Below, piece after piece: positions 54,744 through 62,289 of a stretch of DNA of 64,000 bases (its first letter is position 1; each line of letters opens with the position of its first letter). The translations under genes and the position numbers were made by a program. The DNA lies in the IMG/VR virus record IMGVR_UViG_3300037342_000011, positions 1 through 64,000 of that record. One strand, given 5' to 3'. The stretch comes from a virus. The notes below the pieces were generated by a model. It was not told the origin of the DNA and ran no database searches. It was given only the letters and a program-made list of their open reading frames with translations.

Positions 54744-56507
54744 TTAAGCGGTCAACGCCGCCACGTCACTCCGAAGTTGATCCGCGCTGAAGCCCTCTGG
54801 AGTGAGGGAGTTCCTCAACGTCTCAAGACTGATGTAAGCGATTGCTTCGTCGCAATTCGCCGTATAATACTCCGGGGTCATGGCGTGGAGTCTACCCCAC
54901 GTTACAACGATGAAATTCCCGGCGCTGTTGCGCCCAACGCACGGAACATAATGCCCCCCGTCGGTGCCGACGCCGAGGGTGACTGTCCAAGGCTTACCCG
55001 CGTTGAATTGGTCCTCCGCGTCGCTCGGTAAGCGCAGCCCCACGCCCGCAGCCCCCGTTAGGTAGGCCGCGAGCGCGAGCTGGCCTACGTCGCCAGGGAG
55101 GAGCGCAACGTAGCTGTCAATTAGATGTCGTCGCCCCAAGGCGTCCAGCACGCCGGTCTTTTGGCGATAACTAGCGGCCACCTGCATATCGGTTCCTTGG
55201 TCGCTAGTCGGGTCCGACGGGGAAAAGCCTGTGCAAGCAGCGTAATCTGAGAGCACCGACGATACATCGAACAGTACTCGGTTCGCTGCCTCGTGGTTGA
55301 ACACCATACTCTCGTGAGCAGCGCCCGCCCAAACGCAGTTATGGACAATAATTCCGTTTGCTATATACCATCTAGAATCAGTAGAAAGGTCATATACGTG
55401 GGTTCCAAGATACCTTTGAACGTTGATGTCAACTATGCAATCGGTCTCTACGAGGCCGGGGAAAGCATTGAAGAAATTGGAAGGAAGTTGGGGGTCAGTG
55501 GAATGACCATAGATAGACGGATGCGAAGTGCTGGCTACAATACGCGAAGGAGCAGCGCCAGTTACGGACAAATCCATCGAGATAGACGATATGGGGATGT
55601 CAGTGCCGCAATCAAAATGTACGTTGATGGGGCTACTCTTTCTGATTCCCATCAAGCCTTTGCCATACCAAGAAGGCATTTGGAAAAAGCTATTATTGCG
55701 GCTGGAGAAACTTTGCGCACTCAGGCTCAATCTCTTGGTTTGCGGTATGCCCACATGACTGTAAGCGAGCGACGGTCTGTAACCGCCTATGCCAATATCG
55801 CCAAGCGAGGGCGCAAGGCTTCTGAAAAATCCTTGCATAAACGCGCATGTACGATGGAAAGGACTCTTCAGCTGGCGAGTAGGGCTGATCTTTTGTTTTG
55901 CATGTGGATGGCGCAAAGAGGCATCAAGTTCACTCCTCAAAAAGCTGTCGGCCCGTACAACATCGACTGTGCTATTGATGAACTTCTCGTCGCCGTGGAG
56001 ATCAACGGCGATTGGCATTATTTTCCTGGTAAAACCGACACTGAGAGAAAGAGACGAGAATATGTCATCAACGCTGGTTGGCACATTATCGATATTAACA
56101 TTGCATCCAGAGGGGTTGGAAAAAAGTGGAAGTGGCTTCGACCCGCAAGTGCCGACAAGGTAGTCATCATGCTTGAGGAATTTCGCTCGGATAAAACCGC
56201 GCTTAGTAAGCACAGCGTGATTGGGGGTGACGGTGAGCCGCTTTCCTGAAGCAGTTTTTATTTCAACCACCGGCCCATTGTAGGATGCTCGATAAGCGCC
56301 AGTGATATTTGACGCGCTTACGTTTGTTCCTTCGACAAGACAACATCCATATTTGTCGTTTGCCAACATCCCCCAATCCTCGCCGACCGCGTAATGGCCG
56401 AACTCGGGCGGGGGCACCGGCAACGCGGGGGCGTTGAAATACGCGCCGAATTTAAGGCTGACCGCATCTGGTCGAGCGGGGGCCTTTCCGAGTTTGAAGC
56501 GGTTCAT
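54744..56507 (-). CDS. Cysteine-peptidase-like protein interrupted by an intein
   Basis: 587 aa precursor, 252 aa after splicing. N-extein ends DKYGC (residue 55); the intein is residues 56-390; the C-extein begins CVWAGAAHES (Cys391, Cys56 after splicing). Cys391, H519 in TDGGHYVPCVG and the later VVTWGRL fit a papain-like Cys/His triad. The intein thus sits at the putative nucleophile. Following splicing, the product resembles phage-encoded cysteine peptidases. It lies between the holin-like gene and the lipoprotein gene. Confidence 0.85.
   Translation of the reverse strand: MNRFKLGKAPARPDAVSLKFGAYFNAPALPVPPPEFGHYAVGEDWGMLANDKYGCCLVEGTNVSASNITGAYRASYNGPVVEIKTASGKRLTVTPNHAVLTKRGFIRAKFLKHDDYLVGTCGSKPLPLFSNPSGCNVNIDNVPTSVDDIFSSLSLSVGFTRKIMPIAVDLHGDEKFINSTVDVVRADSFLRSELDASLRHPHAKQKISPTRQLKSPFHRTCAFMQGFFRSLAPSLGDIGIGGYRPSLAYSHVGIPQTKRLSLSAQSFSSRNNSFFQMPSWYGKGLMGIRKSSPINVHFDCGTDIPISSISMDLSVTGAAPSRIVASTSHPSIYGHSTDPQLPSNFFNAFPGLVETDCIVDINVQRYLGTHVYDLSTDSRWYIANGIIVHNCVWAGAAHESMVFNHEAANRVLFDVSSVLSDYAACTGFSPSDPTSDQGTDMQVAASYRQKTGVLDALGRRHLIDSYVALLPGDVGQLALAAYLTGAAGVGLRLPSDAEDQFNAGKPWTVTLGVGTDGGHYVPCVGRNSAGNFIVVTWGRLHAMTPEYYTANCDEAIAYISLETLRNSLTPEGFSADQLRSDVAALTA
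55338..56342 (-). other. 335-residue intein with Hint splicing domains
   Basis: N-terminal block A CLVEGTNVSA, block B GKRLTVTPNHAVLTKRG (T-x-x-H) and KFLKHDDYLVG; C-terminal VYDLSTDSRWYIANGIIVHN with penultimate His and terminal Asn, followed by Cys+1. All catalytic residues for protein splicing are present. Intein frame residues about 70-310 carry no LAGLIDADG or HNH motif and look like antisense translation, because the endonuclease is on the other strand. Confidence 0.9.
55398..56249 (+). CDS. Vsr-like homing endonuclease encoded antisense within the intein
   Basis: 283 aa from GTG 55398, with GAAAGG at 55384-55389 eight nt upstream. Two tandem helix-turn-helices (residues 11-46 and about 66-105), a basic linker, then a Vsr/EDxHD-type PD-(D/E)XK nuclease with D190 (NIDCAIDE), E201 and H207 (VAVEINGDWHYF), and W228 (NAGWHIID). 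Domains are complete without gaps. The last 20-25 codons are antisense to intein block B. Related enzymes are known from group I introns and fractured inteins. Confidence 0.85.
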   Translation: MGSKIPLNVDVNYAIGLYEAGESIEEIGRKLGVSGMTIDRRMRSAGYNTRRSSASYGQIHRDRRYGDVSAAIKMYVDGATLSDSHQAFAIPRRHLEKAIIAAGETLRTQAQSLGLRYAHMTVSERRSVTAYANIAKRGRKASEKSLHKRACTMERTLQLASRADLLFCMWMAQRGIKFTPQKAVGPYNIDCAIDELLVAVEINGDWHYFPGKTDTERKRREYVINAGWHIIDINIASRGVGKKWKWLRPASADKVVIMLEEFRSDKTALSKHSVIGGDGEPLS

Positions 56508-56746
56508 TTTGGTACTGCGGTAGCGATGACCGGGGTGGTCGCCCCCGGCACAGTCACCATGGAGTTCTCAGGAACCTTCGCCATGTTCCAATGGTCGTAG
56601 GTGCCGTAGCCTAGCACGATTGCATCGGCAATATCAGAGGCGAAGGCTGGCAGCGTGTTGCTGTCGGCGTGAAACTTCGCCGCGAGTGGCGTGAGCACCA
56701 TCAGCAGAACCTTGATAATGAGGGACTTAATTTCGTCTTGGTTCAC
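56504..56746 (-). CDS. Holin-like membrane protein (80 aa)
   Basis: MNQDEIKSLIIKVLLMVLTP opens a hydrophobic helix, then LAAKFHADSNTLPAFASDIA and a second weakly hydrophobic helix. The start resembles Pam3-gp28-type holins, but this is by eye. It lies between the GH25 gene and the intein gene, overlapping the latter by 4 nt. Confidence 0.58.
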   Translation of the reverse strand: MNQDEIKSLIIKVLLMVLTPLAAKFHADSNTLPAFASDIADAIVLGYGTYDHWNMAKVPENSMVTVPGATTPVIATAVPK

Positions 56747-56761
56747 AGCAAGTCTCCCTGG

Positions 56762-57415
56762 TTACAGTTTAGATTCGATTTCGCTAAGAAGCGACGGTGA
56801 CGCTGGGGCGGCTTGAGCGGGGGGTGCTCCGCTCCACTCCGCCGCGAGGTTGGGGCCGGAATAGAGGTTCAAGTCCAAATTGCCGGCGGTCCCCGGCAAC
56901 CGCCCGGTCTCGCTGTACTGCCACAGCCAAGGCGTCACCCAGCTTGCTTGTGCGTGGGGGGTCGGGCCGTACTGCGGCAGCCACAAACGGTGCGAGCCTA
57001 AGAAAGCGTCGGCGTGCGTTCCAAGTATGTCTTTCACCCGGTTGCCGGAGTACAGTACGAGCTTCCGGCCAAGTTTCAAATCGGCAATCTTGAGGAACTG
57101 AATGGCTTGGTCGATAGACATGTTGCTTGCCGGGTTGTCCTCAAAATCCAACGCCATAAGTGTGGAGGCGTCTGGGTTGGCGTGGCTAAAGAACTCGTCA
57201 ACCTGGGCTTGAACGTCCTGGCCGGTGTTGAACGTGTAAGCCCCCCACAGCAAGCCTGCCGCGAGCGCGGCTTGGCGTCGCTCCGCATACGCGGGGTCGG
57301 CTATGTTTGCCCCTTGGGTTGCTTTATGAATGACGCCGAGAACCCCGGCGGCTTTCAAAGCCGCAAAGTCGGTGATTGTATCGCCGTGGTAGATGTCGAT
57401 TACGTTTGGAGTCAC
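56762..57415 (-). CDS. GH25-type endolysin
   Basis: 217 aa. VIDIYHGDTITDFAALKAAG, VIHKATQGANIADPAYAERR, MALDFEDNPASNMS with the catalytic Asp/Glu pair, LVLYSGNRVKDILG and LWLPQYGPTPHAQASW follow the GH25 muramidase barrel. No signal peptide, so it needs a holin. Cuts the glycan strand; the M15 peptidase cuts the peptides. Confidence 0.9.
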   Translation of the reverse strand: MTPNVIDIYHGDTITDFAALKAAGVLGVIHKATQGANIADPAYAERRQAALAAGLLWGAYTFNTGQDVQAQVDEFFSHANPDASTLMALDFEDNPASNMSIDQAIQFLKIADLKLGRKLVLYSGNRVKDILGTHADAFLGSHRLWLPQYGPTPHAQASWVTPWLWQYSETGRLPGTAGNLDLNLYSGPNLAAEWSGAPPAQAAPASPSLLSEIESKL

Positions 57416-57428
57416 TGTATATTCCCTG

Positions 57429-57893
57429 TTATTGAAGACCCGTGCAGTTGTAATCCACTAGATTGCTGGATGTGGCGGTTTGGGTGAGCGTGATGGCCGT
57501 TGTGCTGACCGTATAATTCGTTGATGTCAACCCGGTTTGCCACTTAACAATGCAAACGGGTTTGCTGGTGTAAGCGACCGGGAAAGTAATAACGCACCCC
57601 GTGGGTGAGCCGGTGCCCATCGTCACTTCGCCAACTTGCCCGTTTCCGATAACGCTCGGGCTAGTTCCACAGGATGTCAGCGTAGGGGGTGCGCCGCTGA
57701 AACGAAGCAGCCCTTGCATCACGTCGCCCGCCTTGTTGACGGGGGTGTAGCCGAGGGCGTTTTGCTTGGCGTTGAAACAAGCGGTCCACTGTCCAGGCGT
57801 CAGCACGAGCCCCAAATAAAACGATGGGCACGTCACCTGCGCGCAAGCGATAGACGGCATAAGGAAAAACAAAAGTGCGAGAATTTTCTTCAT
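57429..57893 (-). CDS. Exported tail-fibre-associated protein
   Basis: 154 aa. Signal peptide MKKILALLFFLMPSIACAQV. The middle contains ALGYTPVNKAGDVMQGLL, a tail-fibre motif that precedes host-binding segments. Gly/Thr/Ser-rich C-terminus. A signal peptide on a fibre-type protein is unusual and recalls the 3693 and 51589 genes. Confidence 0.7.
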   Translation of the reverse strand: MKKILALLFFLMPSIACAQVTCPSFYLGLVLTPGQWTACFNAKQNALGYTPVNKAGDVMQGLLRFSGAPPTLTSCGTSPSVIGNGQVGEVTMGTGSPTGCVITFPVAYTSKPVCIVKWQTGLTSTNYTVSTTAITLTQTATSSNLVDYNCTGLQ

Positions 57894-57900
57894 GTTTCCC

Positions 57901-59208
57901 TCAATACACGATTACGTATTGGACGTAGATGTTAACCGGCCTCGTTTCGGCCCCGGACGACCCTGAGATGTTTGCCGTACCTGAAAGAGTTCCCCAAACA
58001 TTGAATGGAAGAGTATACGGGCCAGAAACATAGACACCCGCCAATAAAGAAACTGGGTCAAAACCTGAGTCGCCCCCCAAAGCTAAAGGCGACGGATTTA
58101 GTAGAGTTGGGTATGGTGCAGGGTTTGTTGGGTTCCCAACCATCGGATTGTTGAGAACGAAAGCAACGCCCGTCATTGTAATTGGTCCAGCCTCGCCTAG
58201 CTGGTTGGTACCGACGTGGTCTCCGGTTGTGCCGTCGCCTCGATTTGTGCGCGTACTGGCGTTGGGGTCGAGCCCGCGCCCGTGATCCCACCCGCGCAAA
58301 ACCTCGCCGCGATAGTCCGGTAGCGTGAACGTAGTCACCCCGTCGCCACCGTAGCCGTTGCTTATCGCGTTGAACAAATTTGGGTACGAAGCGATAAGTT
58401 GAAGTGACCCGTCGCACTCTAGCGTGCCGGTGAATGGGATGCCATTCGGCTTGGGGTTGATGATGACCATGCCTGATTGAAGACCGCTTGAAGGCGTTGA
58501 TAGCGGGCCTGGGCTGGTAATTTGGAAATATGTACCGTCGCTGTACCCCTCGACGATTTGCCCCGCGCGACTAATTTGCCCCACGCTAAGGGGGTTGCCG
58601 TTGCTATTGATCATTGTCAGAGCAGAGAAACCGTTAATGGCAATCGTCGGATTGTTGATTGTGTTGGCGTGGTTAGCCACAAATCTAATCGGGGACCCTT
58701 TGATCGACGCGAGTGATGCTGGGGCCGGGGAAAGCGTAATCACAACCGCGTTAGCCGCGCCGCTATCATAAGCGAAATTGCCGCCTTGTATTTGGATGAG
58801 CGCGTCGGGGAACATCGTCCACCCCGAACCGCCCGCGTCGGGGTTCGTAGCGTTGTTGTCCGCCGTTGAATACCAATAGTGGCCTGCCGTTGCCGATTTG
58901 AGCAAAGCGCCGTTTTGGTACCCGCCCACTGTCGTTGAGAACGCCACGTCGTACCCGACGAGAGCGCCGCCGGCAGCGACCCACTGGAGCCACGCTGTAA
59001 TTTGAAACAGCGCCCCGTTCATATCAGCGCCCCACGGCGGGTTACCACCGCTCGCCTCGGGCTCGAAAGTTGTAGCGGGGAAACCAGTCGATAGCGAGGC
59101 CCTGCCGGCAGACGAGGTTGTAAGCGGCACGGGCGTCGTGATAAATCCCGTTGTCGCTTGATACGCGAACGGTTGCTCGAATTTGGTCGGGATCGAGGAG
59201 GATAGCAT
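57901..59208 (-). CDS. Tail fibre with phage tail-collar domain
   Basis: 435 aa. The N-terminus anchors to the baseplate. The central region is beta-rich. Near 255-325 the tail-collar signature LECDGSLQLIASYPNLFNAI, GYGGDGVTTFTLPDYRGEVL and RGWDHGRGLD appears. C-terminal tip GTLSGTANISGSSGAETRPV. Probably binds the host receptor. Confidence 0.87.
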   Translation of the reverse strand: MLSSSIPTKFEQPFAYQATTGFITTPVPLTTSSAGRASLSTGFPATTFEPEASGGNPPWGADMNGALFQITAWLQWVAAGGALVGYDVAFSTTVGGYQNGALLKSATAGHYWYSTADNNATNPDAGGSGWTMFPDALIQIQGGNFAYDSGAANAVVITLSPAPASLASIKGSPIRFVANHANTINNPTIAINGFSALTMINSNGNPLSVGQISRAGQIVEGYSDGTYFQITSPGPLSTPSSGLQSGMVIINPKPNGIPFTGTLECDGSLQLIASYPNLFNAISNGYGGDGVTTFTLPDYRGEVLRGWDHGRGLDPNASTRTNRGDGTTGDHVGTNQLGEAGPITMTGVAFVLNNPMVGNPTNPAPYPTLLNPSPLALGGDSGFDPVSLLAGVYVSGPYTLPFNVWGTLSGTANISGSSGAETRPVNIYVQYVIVY

Positions 59209-59213
59209 GTTGG

Positions 59214-59894
59214 TTAGCTTCCTGGGTAGACGACTGAGAATGAAACGCCGGTCGGGGTCGGCATAACTCCGGACTGCGTTAAAATGGACAACTCGACTGG
59301 GTTAGGAACAAAATTGAACGTGTACGTCATAGTCATGTTGCCGCCGTCGGTGCAGTAAGCCTGCCCCCCCGATTGGCCGAACAACAAAGTCAGCAAGCGG
59401 TTGATCGACGGTATTGAACCGTCGCAGATATTGCTGAAGGCTTTCGCTAGAATTAAAGTACGGAAACCATCGTCGGTTAAAATGTAATTTTCGGTTAGTT
59501 TCTCGCCAGAATACCAGGGTGATTGATTAAACGGGTCGTAATCAAGATCGCCGCCCTCTTCCCACCCTAAATACTTAGGCCCGGCACCGATATGCAGCAC
59601 GCGATTGACCGCCACGATTGTGCCCCAGCAATCTAGGCCATAGCCTTGGGCGGTGTTAACGTTCCACATCAAATCGTAGAATTGGTCGAGGTTTGCAGTC
59701 TGGTCAACGTATTGAAAGAAGTTTCCAATCAGCGTCGTCAACCGAGGCGAGTTTGCGTACTGACTAATGACGGTCTGCCACCAATCATAAGGTGGTATGG
59801 ACCCAATCTGGCTAACGCCGATGGTAAACTCGCCGATGGCGTTCGAGCCGGGCGCAGGCCCCGGCGGGTACGGGCTGTACTCTTGAGAACTCAC
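59214..59894 (-). CDS. DUF2612 baseplate protein
   Basis: 226 aa. SPRLTTLIGNFFQYVDQTAN, FYDLMWNVNTAQGYGLDCWG, and DGFRTLILAKAFSNICDGSI fit the DUF2612 family, which occupies the tail-protein-I place between J and fibre genes. Four-nt overlap with the J gene. Confidence 0.85.
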   Translation of the reverse strand: MSSQEYSPYPPGPAPGSNAIGEFTIGVSQIGSIPPYDWWQTVISQYANSPRLTTLIGNFFQYVDQTANLDQFYDLMWNVNTAQGYGLDCWGTIVAVNRVLHIGAGPKYLGWEEGGDLDYDPFNQSPWYSGEKLTENYILTDDGFRTLILAKAFSNICDGSIPSINRLLTLLFGQSGGQAYCTDGGNMTMTYTFNFVPNPVELSILTQSGVMPTPTGVSFSVVYPGS

Positions 59895-61300
59895 GTCAAT
59901 GTCACCACGATGTTAGCCGGGTCTAAGTTTGGCGATTGGTTGATTTGGGCGGTTATGTCGTTTTGACCGGCGAGAATACCGTAGATCACTTCGGACGCTA
60001 CCGTTTGACTGTTGTTGACGACCCAGTTTGGACTTGTACCGCTGGCGATGACGGTGCCGGGGAGAATAGTGCCGCTCGCGTCCACGAGTGTTTGGCCAAT
60101 CGCGAACGTCCCAGTTGTTCCACCCGACTCAGTGAACGCGGTACCCGATATTGACCCAGCAGCGCAGTGTGCCGTTGAATTATTTTGGCACCCAATTTGA
60201 ATAGATATAATTTGAACCCACGAACCAAGCGCGGCGACCGGCGCGTAAAAGCGCGAAGCGAACAACTCAGCGCCGATACGCGCACGAGGGCCACCATCTT
60301 CACCCGCGAAAGCGGCAACGATTGCGTTTTGAATGAGTGTGGTCGCAGTTGACGGCACTTGGGAATTGTTGGCGATGTTGACTGCGAAGATAACCGCTAG
60401 CGGATTTGGCGTTTGGTATTTGATTGTGTAGCTCGGCTGCGGCATCTCGTAGTTCGTGTCGTAAACGGTTACCGACGTACCCCCGGTCATAGCGCAGCCT
60501 GGCGCTTTCTTTGTAAAAATAGCATTGGCGATATTTGTAGACGTACCCCCAACGACGCACACATAAAGCGAATTAGCCGCGAGCGTCACGCCGCCTACCG
60601 TGACCGGGGAACCTGTCGGGTTTTCTGTAACGTAAGCGTCGAGAACGCCGGGAACGCCGAGCACCGCGCCGTAAACTGAAGACAACGCTCCAAGTGAATT
60701 GCCCGCTACAGAAGCGAAACGCCGCGCCTCAAATTGCTGCGGCGTTTCTACGTCCTGGCCGATAACCCCGTCAGCTGGGTTAGTGATCGAATCCCAACCG
60801 AGAATGGACTGATAAATAGTCGTTAAGCTGTTGGCTACGCAAGGTATCGCGCCCGGAACGTTACACGTGAACGTAGCGGTGCACGTTCCACCTGCGCCGA
60901 TAACGCCGGGGGTTGTACAGGTATAGAGATTCCCGTCCGTTGCTTGTGCGAGAGCCCCCGCGACGATGTCTACGCCGGGCAGACCTGAACACGTCGCCAA
61001 AACTACGGTAGGAAGCGCAGGGTTACGCTCAATGAAATAAATATAGCCGATGCCGTCTTGCCACCGCCCAACCGAATAAGCCGGGTTGAACTGGTTCGTC
61101 ATATAGAGGAAAGTGTCGTTCACGTTGCCGATTATGCCGGCTTGTGAAGAGGCGAGCTGACCTTGTGGTGTATTAACAGCGGGGTTTAAGTTGCCGCCGA
61201 AGGCTTGATTGATGTCGGTGGTCACCCCCGCAAGAATAGCCTCTTCCTGGGGTACAATGAACCCGAGCGGACCAAAAGTTGGGGTAGGAACTGAAGTCAT
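59891..61300 (-). CDS. Baseplate J-like protein
   Basis: 469 aa. Contains ILGWDSITNPADGVIGQDVE and TPQQFEARRFASVAGNSLGA, the conserved J signature, and a C-terminal inserted Gly/Thr-rich beta module (FAIGQTLVDASGTILPGTVI). J forms the baseplate wedge in contractile tails. Confidence 0.9.
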   Translation of the reverse strand: MTSVPTPTFGPLGFIVPQEEAILAGVTTDINQAFGGNLNPAVNTPQGQLASSQAGIIGNVNDTFLYMTNQFNPAYSVGRWQDGIGYIYFIERNPALPTVVLATCSGLPGVDIVAGALAQATDGNLYTCTTPGVIGAGGTCTATFTCNVPGAIPCVANSLTTIYQSILGWDSITNPADGVIGQDVETPQQFEARRFASVAGNSLGALSSVYGAVLGVPGVLDAYVTENPTGSPVTVGGVTLAANSLYVCVVGGTSTNIANAIFTKKAPGCAMTGGTSVTVYDTNYEMPQPSYTIKYQTPNPLAVIFAVNIANNSQVPSTATTLIQNAIVAAFAGEDGGPRARIGAELFASRFYAPVAALGSWVQIISIQIGCQNNSTAHCAAGSISGTAFTESGGTTGTFAIGQTLVDASGTILPGTVIASGTSPNWVVNNSQTVASEVIYGILAGQNDITAQINQSPNLDPANIVVTLT

Positions 61301-61651
61301 TTAGAACCCCGCCGTCATTATCTTGCCGCTTGCGTTCGTCACTTGGACTTGCCCTGTGACGGTGCGGTGGGTGAAGGACGATATAAAACAAGCCGCCGCC
61401 ACGACGTCCGGCACGGTCATCGCGGCAGAAATTATGTAAGACTTGATCAACGACAACGGGGGCGCTTGGCCTAAGATGTTGGCCCAATAAGGTACGCCGA
61501 GCGTCGTGTCGTAGTAGCACTCGCCTTGAAACGTTCGTACCGCGCTCGCCGCGTCTTGCGCCAGGGAATACGGCTCTGACGCCATGGCGATGTTAGCCGC
61601 GCCGTCGATCAGCAAATCCCACTGAACTGTATCGAGAAGGAGTGTGTTCAT
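61301..61651 (-). CDS. Baseplate wedge protein, Mu gp46/T4 gp25-like
   Basis: 116 aa. AQDAASAVRTFQGECYYDTT, GVPYWANILGQAPPLSLIKS and the terminal GQVQVTNASGKI fit the gp46/gp25 lysozyme-like baseplate family. Order spike, wedge, J is classic for contractile tails. Confidence 0.83.
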   Translation of the reverse strand: MNTLLLDTVQWDLLIDGAANIAMASEPYSLAQDAASAVRTFQGECYYDTTLGVPYWANILGQAPPLSLIKSYIISAAMTVPDVVAAACFISSFTHRTVTGQVQVTNASGKIMTAGF

Positions 61652-62289
61652 AAGATTGCAAACACCGTTCCTGACGTACCGGCTGCGGTTTGGACGCCCG
61701 CCCCACCAAGACCGCCGAGGTCAACGCGCCCGCTTTGGAGTGTGATAGTTGTGCCGCTTACGGTCAAAGTGATCTTCCCTGCCTTAACTGTGATTAGGGT
61801 CGTCCCGTTATCTGGGCTAAAGACTAGAGTGCCATCATCCTGGAATTGAATATAGCTGGTCGGCGTCGCACCCAGAAAACAAGGGAAAAACAACCCATCC
61901 GCCATATCGTGACGGCGAAAGCTGCCAGCATTTGATTGCTTCTTGTTTTTCTTGACCGAGGAAATATCACGGTCCGCAAAGACCGCCACGCCGATGTCGC
62001 CAACTTTAGGGTCAAGAATAATCGCCTTGTTGCCGCCTTGATAACGGAAATAAGGAATGTTGTTGATCGCGGTGTGCTTGTGCGCGTTTCCGTAGGAATC
62101 TTGCATGTTGACGAGAGGCAGCAAGCTAACCGAGCCGACCGCCGCTACCGCCCCCGTTGTCGTAACCGATTGAACCGAAGCAAGCGTAGCCTTCGACATG
62201 CGGCTTAGCATTTCCTCGATCATATAATTTTGAGCGTGGAAATCAGAAGTTTGCGAATCAAGAAATCGTTGACCTGGATGATCGGTCAT
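61648..62289 (-). CDS. Baseplate spike protein (Gp138/Mu gp45-like)
   Basis: 213 aa. The OB-like N-terminal part (VQSVTTTGAVAAVGSVSLLP, KVGDIGVAVFADRDISSVKK) is followed by RRHDMADGLFFPCFLGATPT and a Gly/Thr beta-helix end. The structure pierces the host envelope. Confidence 0.86.
   Translation of the reverse strand: MTDHPGQRFLDSQTSDFHAQNYMIEEMLSRMSKATLASVQSVTTTGAVAAVGSVSLLPLVNMQDSYGNAHKHTAINNIPYFRYQGGNKAIILDPKVGDIGVAVFADRDISSVKKNKKQSNAGSFRRHDMADGLFFPCFLGATPTSYIQFQDDGTLVFSPDNGTTLITVKAGKITLTVSGTTITLQSGRVDLGGLGGAGVQTAAGTSGTVFAIL

Noticed and set aside
55789-56163. A second plus-strand frame within the intein (124 codons)
   Set aside because: It lies in a different phase of the endonuclease gene, shows no domain and is a shadow.
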